This document shows positions 1 to 7,816 of a DNA stretch of 64,000 nucleotides, in pieces. Both the position numbers and the translations under genes were made by a program. Under the pieces are notes generated by a model. That model was not told the origin of the DNA. It ran no database searches and was given only the letters and a program-made list of their open reading frames with translations. Origin of the DNA: Achromobacter arsenitoxydans SY8 (lineage in GTDB: Bacteria; Pseudomonadota; Gammaproteobacteria; Burkholderiales; Burkholderiaceae_B); the NCBI RefSeq assembly GCF_000236785.1, contig NZ_AGUF01000071.1:1-64000 (forward strand). The letters are read 5' to 3'. How positions within the stretch are numbered: position 1 is the first letter of the stretch; each line of letters begins with the position of its first letter.

Positions 1-1
1 C

Positions 2-826
2 GGCGGTTCGCAGCGCTACTACCGCCATGAATCCGCGGAGATCGGCCTGCCCATGCGGTTTTCCGTCTATGTGCCTGCGCAGGCCGAGCACGGGCCGGTG
101 CCGGTCCTGTTCTACCTGGCGGGCCTGACCTGCACGGAAGAGACGTTCATGATCAAGGCGGGCGCCCAGCGCGTGGCTGCCGAACTGGGGGTCATGCTGG
201 TGGCGCCCGACACCAGCCCGCGCGGCGCCGGGGTGCCCGGCGAAGACGAAAGCTGGGATCTGGGCACGGGCGCCGGCTTCTACCTGGATGCCGCCACGCC
301 CGTCTGGCGCGACCACTACCGTATGTACAGCTACGTCACTCAGGAGCTGCACGGCATCGTCACCGGCAGCGACCTGCCCGGCGACGCATCGCGCACTGGC
401 ATTTTCGGCCACTCAATGGGCGGCCACGGCGCCCTGGTGCTGGCGCTGCGCAATCCCGGCAAGTTCCGTTCAGTGTCCGCCTTCGCGCCTATCGCGGCGC
501 CCAGCCAATGCCCCTGGGGCAAGAAGGCGTTCGGCGCCTATCTGGGCGACGACACTTCGGACTGGGCCGCCTGGGACGCGTCGGCGCTGATGCGCGGCCT
601 GAAGCGGCCGTTCCCTGGCGGCATCCTTATTGATCAGGGCGATGCCGACCAGTTCCTGGCCGAGCAGTTGTATCCCGAGGTATTCGAGGCCGCCTGCGCC
701 GCCGCGGATCAGCCGCTGGTGCTGCGTCGCCAGCCGGGTTACGACCATGGCTACTACTTCATCTCGACGTTCGTCGAGGATCACATCCGGTTTCACGTCG
801 AACGGCTTGGAAAACCGGCGGCCTGA
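2..826 (+). CDS. fghA: S-formylglutathione hydrolase, 5' truncated by the window edge
   Basis: This serine esterase hydrolyses S-formylglutathione to formate and glutathione, the last step of glutathione-dependent formaldehyde detoxification in the cytoplasm. The frame is open from base 2, and the residues before the first in-window ATG (53) match the family N-terminus (YYRHES, then GLPMRFSVY), so the true start lies upstream of the window. The nucleophile elbow GHSMGGHGA, an acidic DQGDADQF stretch and the late PGYDHGYYF histidine supply a Ser-Asp-His triad. An alcohol dehydrogenase partner (adhC/frmA) usually sits upstream, but it is outside the window. Confidence 0.93.
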   Translation, partial: GGSQRYYRHESAEIGLPMRFSVYVPAQAEHGPVPVLFYLAGLTCTEETFMIKAGAQRVAAELGVMLVAPDTSPRGAGVPGEDESWDLGTGAGFYLDAATPVWRDHYRMYSYVTQELHGIVTGSDLPGDASRTGIFGHSMGGHGALVLALRNPGKFRSVSAFAPIAAPSQCPWGKKAFGAYLGDDTSDWAAWDASALMRGLKRPFPGGILIDQGDADQFLAEQLYPEVFEAACAAADQPLVLRRQPGYDHGYYFISTFVEDHIRFHVERLGKPAA

Positions 827-924
827 GGGCGCGCTTCTATACTGGGGTGCCTGCCGGAGCGGGCTGGCGGCGTCCTGCGCGCCCCGCGCTGCAAGCCGCG
901 GCGGTTTGAAAAGGAACGCCTGAT

Positions 925-1614
925 TTGATCAACGGAATTGCTCCCTTCGCCTGGATTTTGCTGGGCGCCGTCATCGTATTGCTGCCGGGAATCGTCATGC
1001 TGCTAGGCCGTGGCGGTCCGCGCGACGAGCGGGGCCGCCGCATGTTCCAGTTCCGGCCGGTGCGCCGCCTGTGCGGATTGCTGATGGTGTGCCTGGGATG
1101 CGTATCGGGGTTGCTGGCGCTTTCGCTGGTGCAGTTCGTGCGCCTTACCTCCGACGAGCCCGTCGCCCGCATCGACATCCGCCAGCAGGCCGATGGGCAG
1201 TTCCAGGTGAATGCCGCCGCGCCCGGCATCGCACCCAAGCAGTATGTGCTGTACGGCGACCAATGGCAGATCGACGCCCGGGTCGTCCGCTGGAGGCTGC
1301 CGGCGCTGATCGCCGGCGTGCCGCCGCTATACCGCCTGGAGCGCCTGTCCGGCCGCTACAGCGACGCGACGCGGGAAGCCTCGGCCACGCGTTCCGTGCA
1401 TGCCCTGGATGACTGGCCCGCACCGGATCTCGCTTCGCTGAAGAAGAGTTTCCCGAATTGGTTCCCTTTCGTGGATGTCCAATTCGGCAGTGGCGCCTAT
1501 ATGCCGATGTTCGACGGCGCCAGGTACCAGGTCTATCTGGACCCCCGCGGCGCGCTCTTCATCCGTCCGGATGGGGAAGCCACCGCCGAAGGGCTGAAGC
1601 GCCTCGGCTGGTAA
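925..1614 (+). CDS. Two-TM membrane protein of unknown function
   Basis: The 229-residue product has two hydrophobic segments (about residues 7-27 and 48-70) separated by a short Arg-rich loop. A roughly 160-residue extramembrane domain follows, ending in a Tyr/Phe-rich part (SFPNWFPFVDVQFG). It resembles small inner-membrane proteins sometimes loosely annotated as efflux pump related, but no transporter fold is visible and I assign no function. The start is TTG, chosen because AAGGAA lies 8 bases upstream and no good ATG precedes the first TM segment. It stands alone between fghA and rpoH. Confidence 0.75.
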   Translation: MINGIAPFAWILLGAVIVLLPGIVMLLGRGGPRDERGRRMFQFRPVRRLCGLLMVCLGCVSGLLALSLVQFVRLTSDEPVARIDIRQQADGQFQVNAAAPGIAPKQYVLYGDQWQIDARVVRWRLPALIAGVPPLYRLERLSGRYSDATREASATRSVHALDDWPAPDLASLKKSFPNWFPFVDVQFGSGAYMPMFDGARYQVYLDPRGALFIRPDGEATAEGLKRLGW

Positions 1615-1710
1615 GCCGTTGGGATAGCCCCTCGGGTCGGCCAAAAAAGGCCGAATATAATTGGTGACGCATAGGTGGAAATGAAACTTTGATGCGCCGC
1701 AATAGTCGAA

Positions 1711-1737
1711 TTAGCACTCCAACAACTAGAGTGCTAA
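1711..1737. promoter_or_regulatory. CIRCE element (HrcA operator) before rpoH
   Basis: A perfect match to the HrcA operator: TTAGCACTC, nine spacer bases, GAGTGCTAA. It sits 44 bases before the preferred rpoH ATG. HrcA binding to CIRCE represses heat-shock genes in many bacteria, so this predicts that rpoH transcription is itself under HrcA control. The -10/-35 hexamers are not clear. Confidence 0.95.
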
Positions 1738-1780
1738 CATCGAATCCATGTTTTCTCTTCGCCATCCGGAGACCCCCGCT

Positions 1781-2665
1781 ATGAAGCAACCCAGTACCTC
1801 GTTGACCGCTTCCGGCAACGCTCTGGCGTTGGCCATTGCCAATCCGGGCGCTCTCGGCACGATCGACGCTTATATTTCTGCGGTCAACCGCCTGCCGGTC
1901 CTGTCCGCGGAACGTGAAACGGAACTTGGCCGCCAACTGCGCGACCAGGAAGACCTGGGCGCTGCCCGCGAGCTGATTCTGTCGCACCTGCGACTGGTGG
2001 TGTCGGTGGCGCGCCAGTACCTGGGTTATGGCCTGCCCCACGCAGACCTCATCCAGGAAGGCAACGTCGGCCTGATGAAGGCGGTCAAGCGCTTTGACCC
2101 TGAGCGCGGCGTGCGCCTGGTGTCGTTCGCGGTTCACTGGATCAAGGCCGAAATCCACGAATACATCATCCGCAATTGGCGCCTGGTCAAAGTGGCCACC
2201 ACCAAGGCCCAGCGCAAGCTGTTCTTCAATCTGCGCAGCATGCGCCCCGACGGCCAGACGCTGGATCCGGAACAGGTCGACCACATTGCCCGCGAACTGA
2301 ACGTGCGCCACGAAGACGTGAGCGAAATGGAAGTTCGCATGTCCGGCCGCGACATGTCGCTGGAAAACCAGGACGACGACGACGACGGCTATGCGCCCAT
2401 CGCCTACCTGTCCGACGAAGGCCGCCAGGAACCGACGCGCGTGCTGGAACGCGTCGCGCGCGATCGCCTGCAGAGCTCCGGCCTGACCGGCGCGCTCGAT
2501 GCGCTGGACGCCCGTTCGCGCCGCATCGTTGAAGCCCGCTGGCTGCAGGATGACGGCGGCGCAACCTTGCACGAGCTGGCCCAGGAATTCGGCGTGTCGG
2601 CCGAGCGCATCCGCCAGATCGAAGCCGCCGCCCTCAAGAAAATGCGCGGCAACCTGGCGTCTTGA
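1781..2665 (+). CDS. rpoH: RNA polymerase sigma-32 (heat shock) factor
   Basis: Alternative sigma factor directing RNA polymerase to heat-shock promoters. Regions 1.2 to 4.2 are all present: the core-binding GLPHADLIQEGNVGLMKAV, the RpoH box around TTKAQRKLFFNLR, and a C-terminal helix-turn-helix (FGVSAERIRQIE). I chose the ATG at 1781 because GGAG lies 9 bases upstream and the 294-residue product fits the family (E. coli is 284). An in-frame ATG at 1748 would start 10 bases after CIRCE with no ribosome site. The acidic run of Asp residues (near 205) is typical of a region 3 linker. A terminator follows, so it is monocistronic. Confidence 0.96.
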   Translation: MKQPSTSLTASGNALALAIANPGALGTIDAYISAVNRLPVLSAERETELGRQLRDQEDLGAARELILSHLRLVVSVARQYLGYGLPHADLIQEGNVGLMKAVKRFDPERGVRLVSFAVHWIKAEIHEYIIRNWRLVKVATTKAQRKLFFNLRSMRPDGQTLDPEQVDHIARELNVRHEDVSEMEVRMSGRDMSLENQDDDDDGYAPIAYLSDEGRQEPTRVLERVARDRLQSSGLTGALDALDARSRRIVEARWLQDDGGATLHELAQEFGVSAERIRQIEAAALKKMRGNLAS

Positions 2666-2688
2666 TCTGCACACGCTCTGCTCGTACG

Positions 2689-2717
2689 AAAGGCCGCTGA
2701 CTCCGCGGCCTTTTTCT
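2689..2717 (+). terminator. Rho-independent terminator of rpoH
   Basis: A nine-base-pair stem (AAAGGCCGC / GCGGCCTTT) with a seven-base loop runs into a T-rich tract, 23 bases after the rpoH stop codon. Confidence 0.9.
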
Positions 2718-2845
2718 TTGTGCGCCGCGATGCAGCGCTTGCCAATAAATTGATACAAAATCGCCGGCGAATTTTCCGGATTCACAGAAACTTAATAGGG
2801 ATGGCGCCGCCTAACTTCATGTAGACCGCGAACTTCGGTTTGTAG

Positions 2846-2934
2846 TCTTGTCATCCGTCTCGGCTTCTCCTCTTTCCCCTCCCCTATGAGACGGATGCTT
2901 GCGGGGCACCATGCATATCGGTGCCCCGTTTTTT
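2846..2934 (+). ncRNA. Candidate small RNA with a C/U-rich loop and own terminator
   Basis: The 320-base gap between rpoH and cpdA has no credible protein frame but is highly structured. A perfect 10-bp inverted repeat (CATCCGTCTC at 2852-2861, GAGACGGATG at 2888-2897) closes a 26-base loop made almost only of C and U (TTCTCCTCTTTCCCC). Immediately after comes a strong terminator (9-bp stem 2902-2928, then six T). Because rpoH already has its own terminator upstream and cpdA reads the other way, this second plus-strand terminator implies a separate short transcript. The loop could pair with Shine-Dalgarno sequences. The 5' end and promoter are not resolved. Confidence 0.55.
2902..2934 (+). 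terminator. Strong intrinsic terminator of the putative small RNA
   Basis: The stem is CGGGGCACC / GGTGCCCCG with a nine-base loop, followed by six T. The T-run exists only on the plus strand, so it does not serve the minus-strand cpdA gene. Confidence 0.85.
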
Positions 2935-2985
2935 ATGTCCGCACGGTTCGCGCGTCTTCACCTTCCCCTGGCGCGCATGGCCGGA

Positions 2986-3822
2986 TCAAGCGGCCTGGGC
3001 GCTGTCCGGCGCCAGCGCGGTATGCCACAGCGCGTCCTGCACGCGGCGCACGCCGGTGGCCATGGAGCCGTCCTGATAAAGCTTGATCCAGCGGTAGCCG
3101 GGCGCCATGTTGTCCACGACATGCTTGCCGTCCCGGATGCTGAACTGGAAGCAGGTCGACGGCGTGGCCAGCATGCGCAGGTTGTGGCGGCGCCGGTCGA
3201 ATTCATGATGCACATGTCCCCACAGCAGCACGCGCACCTGCGGCCAGCGCGCCAGCAGCTTGAATAGCGCCTGCGGGTTGTCGATCATCATCGAGTCATG
3301 CCAGTGGCTGTCGATCTGCATCGGATTGTGGTGCATCGCCACCAGCGTGTGACGCTCCGGCGCCTGCGCCAGCGCGGCTTCCAGCATGTCGAGCTGGCTG
3401 TTGGGCAGATGGCCGGCGTTCGAGCCGGGCACGGTCGTGTCCAGCGTGACGACCCGCCAAGCACCCACGTCGGTCACCGGCGTCGACCATTCGGGCAGTT
3501 CCTGGCGCAGCACCGCCGGCTGGTCGTGATTGCCGGGCAGGCAGCGGATGATCGCGCGCTCTAGCGCGCCCGATGCGGACAGAATGTCCGCAAAGCGCCG
3601 GTAGCCGGCGGCTTCACCGTCCTGGGACAGGTCGCCGGTGGCCAGCAGCACGTCGGGATGCTTGCCGTCGGCTTCTACCTGGCGCAGAACCGCGCGCAGG
3701 CTCGCGTCCGTATTGACGCCCAGCATCGAGGTGTCGGGCTCGCCGAACAGATGGCTGTCGGTCAATTGGACGAGCATGGCAGGCGCATCATTACGCCGGG
3801 ACAAAGAATGGATGCGTGCCAC
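2986..3822 (-). CDS. cpdA: 3',5'-cyclic AMP phosphodiesterase-like metallophosphoesterase
   Basis: Binuclear metallophosphoesterase of the Icc/CpdA type, likely hydrolysing cAMP to AMP in the cytoplasm. Motifs occur in order: LTDSHL (D-x-H), TGDLSQDG, LPGNHD, AMHHNP and LWGHVHH. I chose the GTG at 3822 (278 residues) because CAGGAG lies 6 bases upstream; a TTG at 3837 adds five residues without a ribosome site. It is divergent from an antiporter carrying a cNMP-binding-like domain. Substrate identity rests on family similarity, and other phosphodiester substrates are possible. Confidence 0.85.
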   Translation of the reverse strand: MARIHSLSRRNDAPAMLVQLTDSHLFGEPDTSMLGVNTDASLRAVLRQVEADGKHPDVLLATGDLSQDGEAAGYRRFADILSASGALERAIIRCLPGNHDQPAVLRQELPEWSTPVTDVGAWRVVTLDTTVPGSNAGHLPNSQLDMLEAALAQAPERHTLVAMHHNPMQIDSHWHDSMMIDNPQALFKLLARWPQVRVLLWGHVHHEFDRRRHNLRMLATPSTCFQFSIRDGKHVVDNMAPGYRWIKLYQDGSMATGVRRVQDALWHTALAPDSAQAA

Positions 3823-4018
3823 GTGCCGCTCCTGCAAAGTTAGCGTGATGCCACATTACCCAAAAAACATGGCGCGGCGCGTATCGCAAGCGTCTGTTGG
3901 GGTAACGAAACGTGCATTCTCCCTGAATCCTTGCCGGCCACCGCCGCGGCCAGCGGAAAAAAGCCGCTATTCTTGTGGAACTCTCCACTCGTTATAAGCT
4001 CGGGACGCGGCGCTACCC

Positions 4019-6718
4019 ATGGATGTTGGTTTTCTCGTATTTGGTCTTGCGGGCCTGCTCACGCTAGTCTGCTTCATGCCGCCCCTGGCCGGCCGCCTCA
4101 AGCTGCCGTACTCGGTGCTGCTGGCTATCGTCGGCTGTCTGCTGGGCATCATCATCCACGTGCATGGCTGGGCGCCTGCCTGGATCGGCGACTTCCTCGA
4201 TTCCCTGGAACGCTTCGAGATCTCCTCGGAAACCTTCCTGATGGTGTTTCTGCCGGTCCTGCTGTTCGAGACCGCGCTGTCCATGAACGTCCGGCGGCTG
4301 ATGGACGACATCGGCCCCATCCTCATGATGGCCATTGTGGCCGTGGTCGTGTGCACGGTGGTGGTCGGGGTGACGCTGGACGCGGTGTCGTCCTACGGCC
4401 TGGTGGTATGCCTGTTGCTGGGCGCCATCGTGGCGACAACCGATCCGGTGGCGGTGGTCGGCATCTTCCGGGAGGTCGGCGCACCCAAGCGGCTGACGAC
4501 TCTGGTCGAGGGCGAAAGCCTCTTCAACGATGCGGCGTCCATCGCGCTGTACTCCGTGCTGCTGGCCGTGCTGGGCGGCCACGGGGAGCTGACGGTCGGC
4601 GGAATCTTCAATGACTTCATCGTCCACTTCATCGGCGGCGGCATCGCCGGCTTTGCCATGGGGCGGCTGGCCTGCTTCCTGTTTGCGTGGCTGCGCGGCT
4701 TTCCCACGGCCGAGATCACGCTGACCTTGACCCTGGCCTATCTTTCCTTCTTCATTTCCGAGCACTACCTGAACGTGTCGGGCGTGGTGGCCACCGTAAT
4801 CGCGGGCCTGGTGGTCGGCTCCACCGGCCGCACGCGCATGTCGCCCACCACCTTCGAATACCTATCGAGCGCATGGGGGCAGTTCGGCTTCTGGGCGAAT
4901 TCGCTGATCTTCCTGTTCGCGGCCATGCTGATTCCCAAGCTGATGGCCGCCGCCGACTGGCAGGAACTGGTGCTGGTGGGCGTGGTGTTCGTGGTGACCC
5001 TGGTCGCGCGCGCCATCGTGGTCTTTGGCCTGCTGCCGCTGCTGGGCCTGACCCGGCTGGGCGCCAAAGTCAGTAATCCCTACAAGCTGGTAATGTTGTG
5101 GGGCGGATTGCGCGGGGCCGTGTCGCTGGCGTTGGCGCTGGCGGTCACCGAACAGACCGGCGTGCCTGAAGAGGCGCGCCAGTTCATCGCCGTCGCGACG
5201 ACGGGCTTCGTGCTGATGACGCTGTTCGTCAACGGCATCAGCCTGCGGCCGCTGATCCGGGTGCTGGGCCTGAACCAGCTGTCGCCGGTCGAGCGCACCA
5301 TTCGCAACCAGGTGCTGGCCGTGGCGCTGGAAGACCTGCAGGGCAAGACGGACGAAGTGGCCAAGGCCGAGCACATCGGCAACGAAGTCCGCGACCGCAT
5401 CCGCGCCGTGTTCGACGCCAGTCTGGCCAGCGTGCACGACGGCCAGGTGGGCCAGATGAGCGACGAGCAACGCGTGGCGGTCGGCCTGACCATCGTGGCG
5501 CAGCGCGAAGAGGAAATGTTCTTCAGTATCCTGAAGGCGCAGATCGTGGACTGGCGCATGGCCGAGGCGCTGCTTGCGCGGGCGGAACGGCTGGAAGACG
5601 CCATCCGCCTGGGGGGCGTGCCGGGTTTCGAGCGCGCCATCGTGGCGGATGTGCGCTATTCCACTGGTTTCCGGCTGGCCCTGCGGCTGCACTACGTGTT
5701 CGGATTCCAGAGCTGGCTGGCGCGCGAGCTTGGTCAGCGGTTCGCCAACCTGATGAGCAAGCGGTCGGTCGCGCAACGCCTGATCGCCTTTGCCCGCGAA
5801 CAGATCACGCCGCTGCTGGGCGAGGAAGCCACGCAACGCATTGTGTCCCTGCACCAGCGCCGCCTCGACCTCATCGAAAATGCCTTGCAGGCCCTGAACC
5901 TGCAGTATCCGTCGTACGCGCAATGGCTGCAGGAAAGCTACCTGGGCCGCGTCGCCCGCGAGATCGAGCGCATCCGCTACCGCGACATGCTTGAGCAGTT
6001 TTTGATCAGCGGCGAAGTCTACGCGGACCTGATGGAGCAACTGAAGAGCCGCTGGTCGCATATCGACCGGCATCCGCCGCTGGACATCGAAATGAGCGCG
6101 GCCGAACTGATCAAGCGCGTGCCGCTGTTCGAAGGCCTGTCGCCCGACTCCCTGCGCGCCATCAGCAAGCTGCTCAAGCCGCGCCTGGCCCTGCCCGACC
6201 AGCGGGTCCTGACCCAGGGCCGCCATGGCGAGGAAATGTGCTTCGTGGCGTCGGGCGCAGTCGCGGCGCATCTGCCCGACAACACCATGATCGAACTAGG
6301 TAGCGGGGAATTCTTCGGTGAACTCGGCCTGCTGGGCGAACAGCAGCTCACGCCGGATGTCACGTCGCTGGGCTACAGCAAGCTGCTGATGCTGTCGTCG
6401 CGCGACTTCCACGCCTTGCTTGCGCGCGACGAGAACCTGCGCGATCGCATCCAGGTCGTGGCCAAGCAGCGGCTGCGGGCGATCGAAGTCTGGAAGCAGT
6501 TTTCTCAGGCGTCCAACGCCGCGCCCGTTCCGGCTCCCGCGCCGCCCGCCGGGCCCAGCCCGGCGCAGGCGGCCGAAGCCGCCGAGGCCGCGGGCGCCAG
6601 TGAGGGCTCAGGCGAGGTGGACAGGCTTGCTGTCCGCGAGTTGCGCTCGGACCAGGCCGGCGGGGACGACGCTGCCGGGGGCGCCGTGCTCGGAGCGCCG
6701 GAGACCGCGCCCCGCTGA
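4019..6718 (+). CDS. CPA1-family cation/proton antiporter with C-terminal cyclic-nucleotide-binding-like domain
   Basis: Inner-membrane antiporter of 899 residues. About 12 TM segments fill residues 1-415 and carry the CPA1 signatures (TTDPVAVVG, EGESLFNDAASI, WGGLRGAVSLALA). A helical cytoplasmic region covers about 420-690, a cNMP-binding-like fold about 695-815, and a low-complexity Ala/Pro/Gly-rich tail follows. The phosphate-binding loop keeps FFGELGLLGE, but the Arg that contacts the cyclic phosphate in CAP-type folds is replaced in the LTPDV segment, so nucleotide binding is uncertain. The ribosome site is weak. A cAMP phosphodiesterase-like gene lies immediately upstream in the opposite orientation. 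Confidence 0.88.
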   Translation: MDVGFLVFGLAGLLTLVCFMPPLAGRLKLPYSVLLAIVGCLLGIIIHVHGWAPAWIGDFLDSLERFEISSETFLMVFLPVLLFETALSMNVRRLMDDIGPILMMAIVAVVVCTVVVGVTLDAVSSYGLVVCLLLGAIVATTDPVAVVGIFREVGAPKRLTTLVEGESLFNDAASIALYSVLLAVLGGHGELTVGGIFNDFIVHFIGGGIAGFAMGRLACFLFAWLRGFPTAEITLTLTLAYLSFFISEHYLNVSGVVATVIAGLVVGSTGRTRMSPTTFEYLSSAWGQFGFWANSLIFLFAAMLIPKLMAAADWQELVLVGVVFVVTLVARAIVVFGLLPLLGLTRLGAKVSNPYKLVMLWGGLRGAVSLALALAVTEQTGVPEEARQFIAVATTGFVLMTLFVNGISLRPLIRVLGLNQLSPVERTIRNQVLAVALEDLQGKTDEVAKAEHIGNEVRDRIRAVFDASLASVHDGQVGQMSDEQRVAVGLTIVAQREEEMFFSILKAQIVDWRMAEALLARAERLEDAIRLGGVPGFERAIVADVRYSTGFRLALRLHYVFGFQSWLARELGQRFANLMSKRSVAQRLIAFAREQITPLLGEEATQRIVSLHQRRLDLIENALQALNLQYPSYAQWLQESYLGRVAREIERIRYRDMLEQFLISGEVYADLMEQLKSRWSHIDRHPPLDIEMSAAELIKRVPLFEGLSPDSLRAISKLLKPRLALPDQRVLTQGRHGEEMCFVASGAVAAHLPDNTMIELGSGEFFGELGLLGEQQLTPDVTSLGYSKLLMLSSRDFHALLARDENLRDRIQVVAKQRLRAIEVWKQFSQASNAAPVPAPAPPAGPSPAQAAEAAEAAGASEGSGEVDRLAVRELRSDQAGGDDAAGGAVLGAPETAPR

Positions 6719-6721
6719 AAT

Positions 6722-7528
6722 TCAGATCTCGCCGGCGGCCCGCCGGCGCATGATGTCCTCGATGAGGACCAGCGCGGCTTCGAGCGTGAATTCGCCTTCG
6801 ATGATCCGGTGCACCGCCGTGTCGACGTCGATGGTGGCGATTTCCATGACTTCGCCGTCGCGGTTTGCGGGACGGGCGTCGGGCGCCAGGACGCAGGTGC
6901 TGGTCAGCACGTCTTCCACCTGGTAGCCCTCGGGCAGGCGGCGATGGATGCGCAGGATCGTGCGCAGCGGCGAACGGCGTGCCAGGTCGGGTTCGTCCAG
7001 CCCGGCTTCTTCGCCGCATTCGCGCACCAGCGCCAGTTCCAGGTCTTCGCCGCTGCCGGCAAGCCCGCCCACCAGCGTGTCCCACATACCGGGATCGGTG
7101 GACTTGCTGAGCGAGCGCCGCGCTACCCACAGCCGGCCGTCCGGTGTCCAGGCATTCAGATGCACGGCCTTGGTCAGGAGACCCAGGGGCCGCACGGCCG
7201 CGCGCTCGATCACGCCCAGCGCGCGGTCGCCGTCCATCACGTCCAGCAATTCATCGCGCCAGCCGCGCAGGCAGTTGGCCTGGCGCAACAGTTCCGCGGC
7301 CTGTTCCAGGACCAAATCCAGCGCTTTGCCGGGCTCCATGCCCTCGCCGATGCGCAGCGCCGTGTCGTCCACGTCGATGTGCGGCGCGCCGCGCAGCGCA
7401 TCGCAAGCGGCGTGCGTGACCCAGCCGCAGCGGCGCCCCGCTATATATAGAGCGCGTGCGCCTTCAGGGGCGGGCTCCTGCGCGCGGGCGCACAGGGCGG
7501 CATACAGATCGGACAACTGCTTGGACAT
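6722..7528 (-). CDS. Nudix hydrolase with N-terminal DUF4743-type domain
   Basis: Hydrolase of nucleoside-diphosphate-linked substrates. The Nudix box is complete (GGLAGSGEDLELALVREC followed by GEEAGL), near residues 153-176. The preceding 120 residues resemble the DUF4743 domain found with Nudix enzymes related to eukaryotic thiamine pyrophosphokinase fusions; this is family knowledge, and the substrate is not predictable here. The gene converges on the antiporter with only three bases between stops. The 268-residue length is normal for this architecture. Confidence 0.85.
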   Translation of the reverse strand: MSKQLSDLYAALCARAQEPAPEGARALYIAGRRCGWVTHAACDALRGAPHIDVDDTALRIGEGMEPGKALDLVLEQAAELLRQANCLRGWRDELLDVMDGDRALGVIERAAVRPLGLLTKAVHLNAWTPDGRLWVARRSLSKSTDPGMWDTLVGGLAGSGEDLELALVRECGEEAGLDEPDLARRSPLRTILRIHRRLPEGYQVEDVLTSTCVLAPDARPANRDGEVMEIATIDVDTAVHRIIEGEFTLEAALVLIEDIMRRRAAGEI

Positions 7529-7640
7529 CGTGGCGGCATGGTGGTGAGGTTGCCGACGATTTTATGCCAGCCGATTCAGGGCGCGCGGTCAAGGGGCGCG
7601 CGCAGATGGGGGCGGGTCCGATGAATTCAAGGGCGCTAAC

Positions 7641-7668
7641 TTACATCTGTTTGCGCGTCCGCTATAAT
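7641..7668 (+). promoter_or_regulatory. Sigma70-type promoter of the cta operon
   Basis: TTACAT (7641) and a consensus TATAAT (7663) are separated by 16 bases. It gives a leader of about 140 bases before ctaC. It lies in the 288-base gap between the Nudix gene and ctaC, which holds nothing else that I recognise. Confidence 0.7.
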
Positions 7669-7816
7669 CCGCCAGTTTCTTTGTGATTTCGAGAGGGAAC
7701 GACAGGGCCGCTCTATCTCCCTGCATCGCCCTGCCATCTAATAATTGCGTGTTGCCCGATTCACGGTGACTTCCGCCACCAGCAAATGGGCCTTCGCGCC
7801 GTATTTCGAGGTAAGC

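Noticed and set aside
3973-3998. TTGTGG and TATAAG as a promoter for the antiporter
   Set aside because: The spacer is only 14 bases, so I do not call it.
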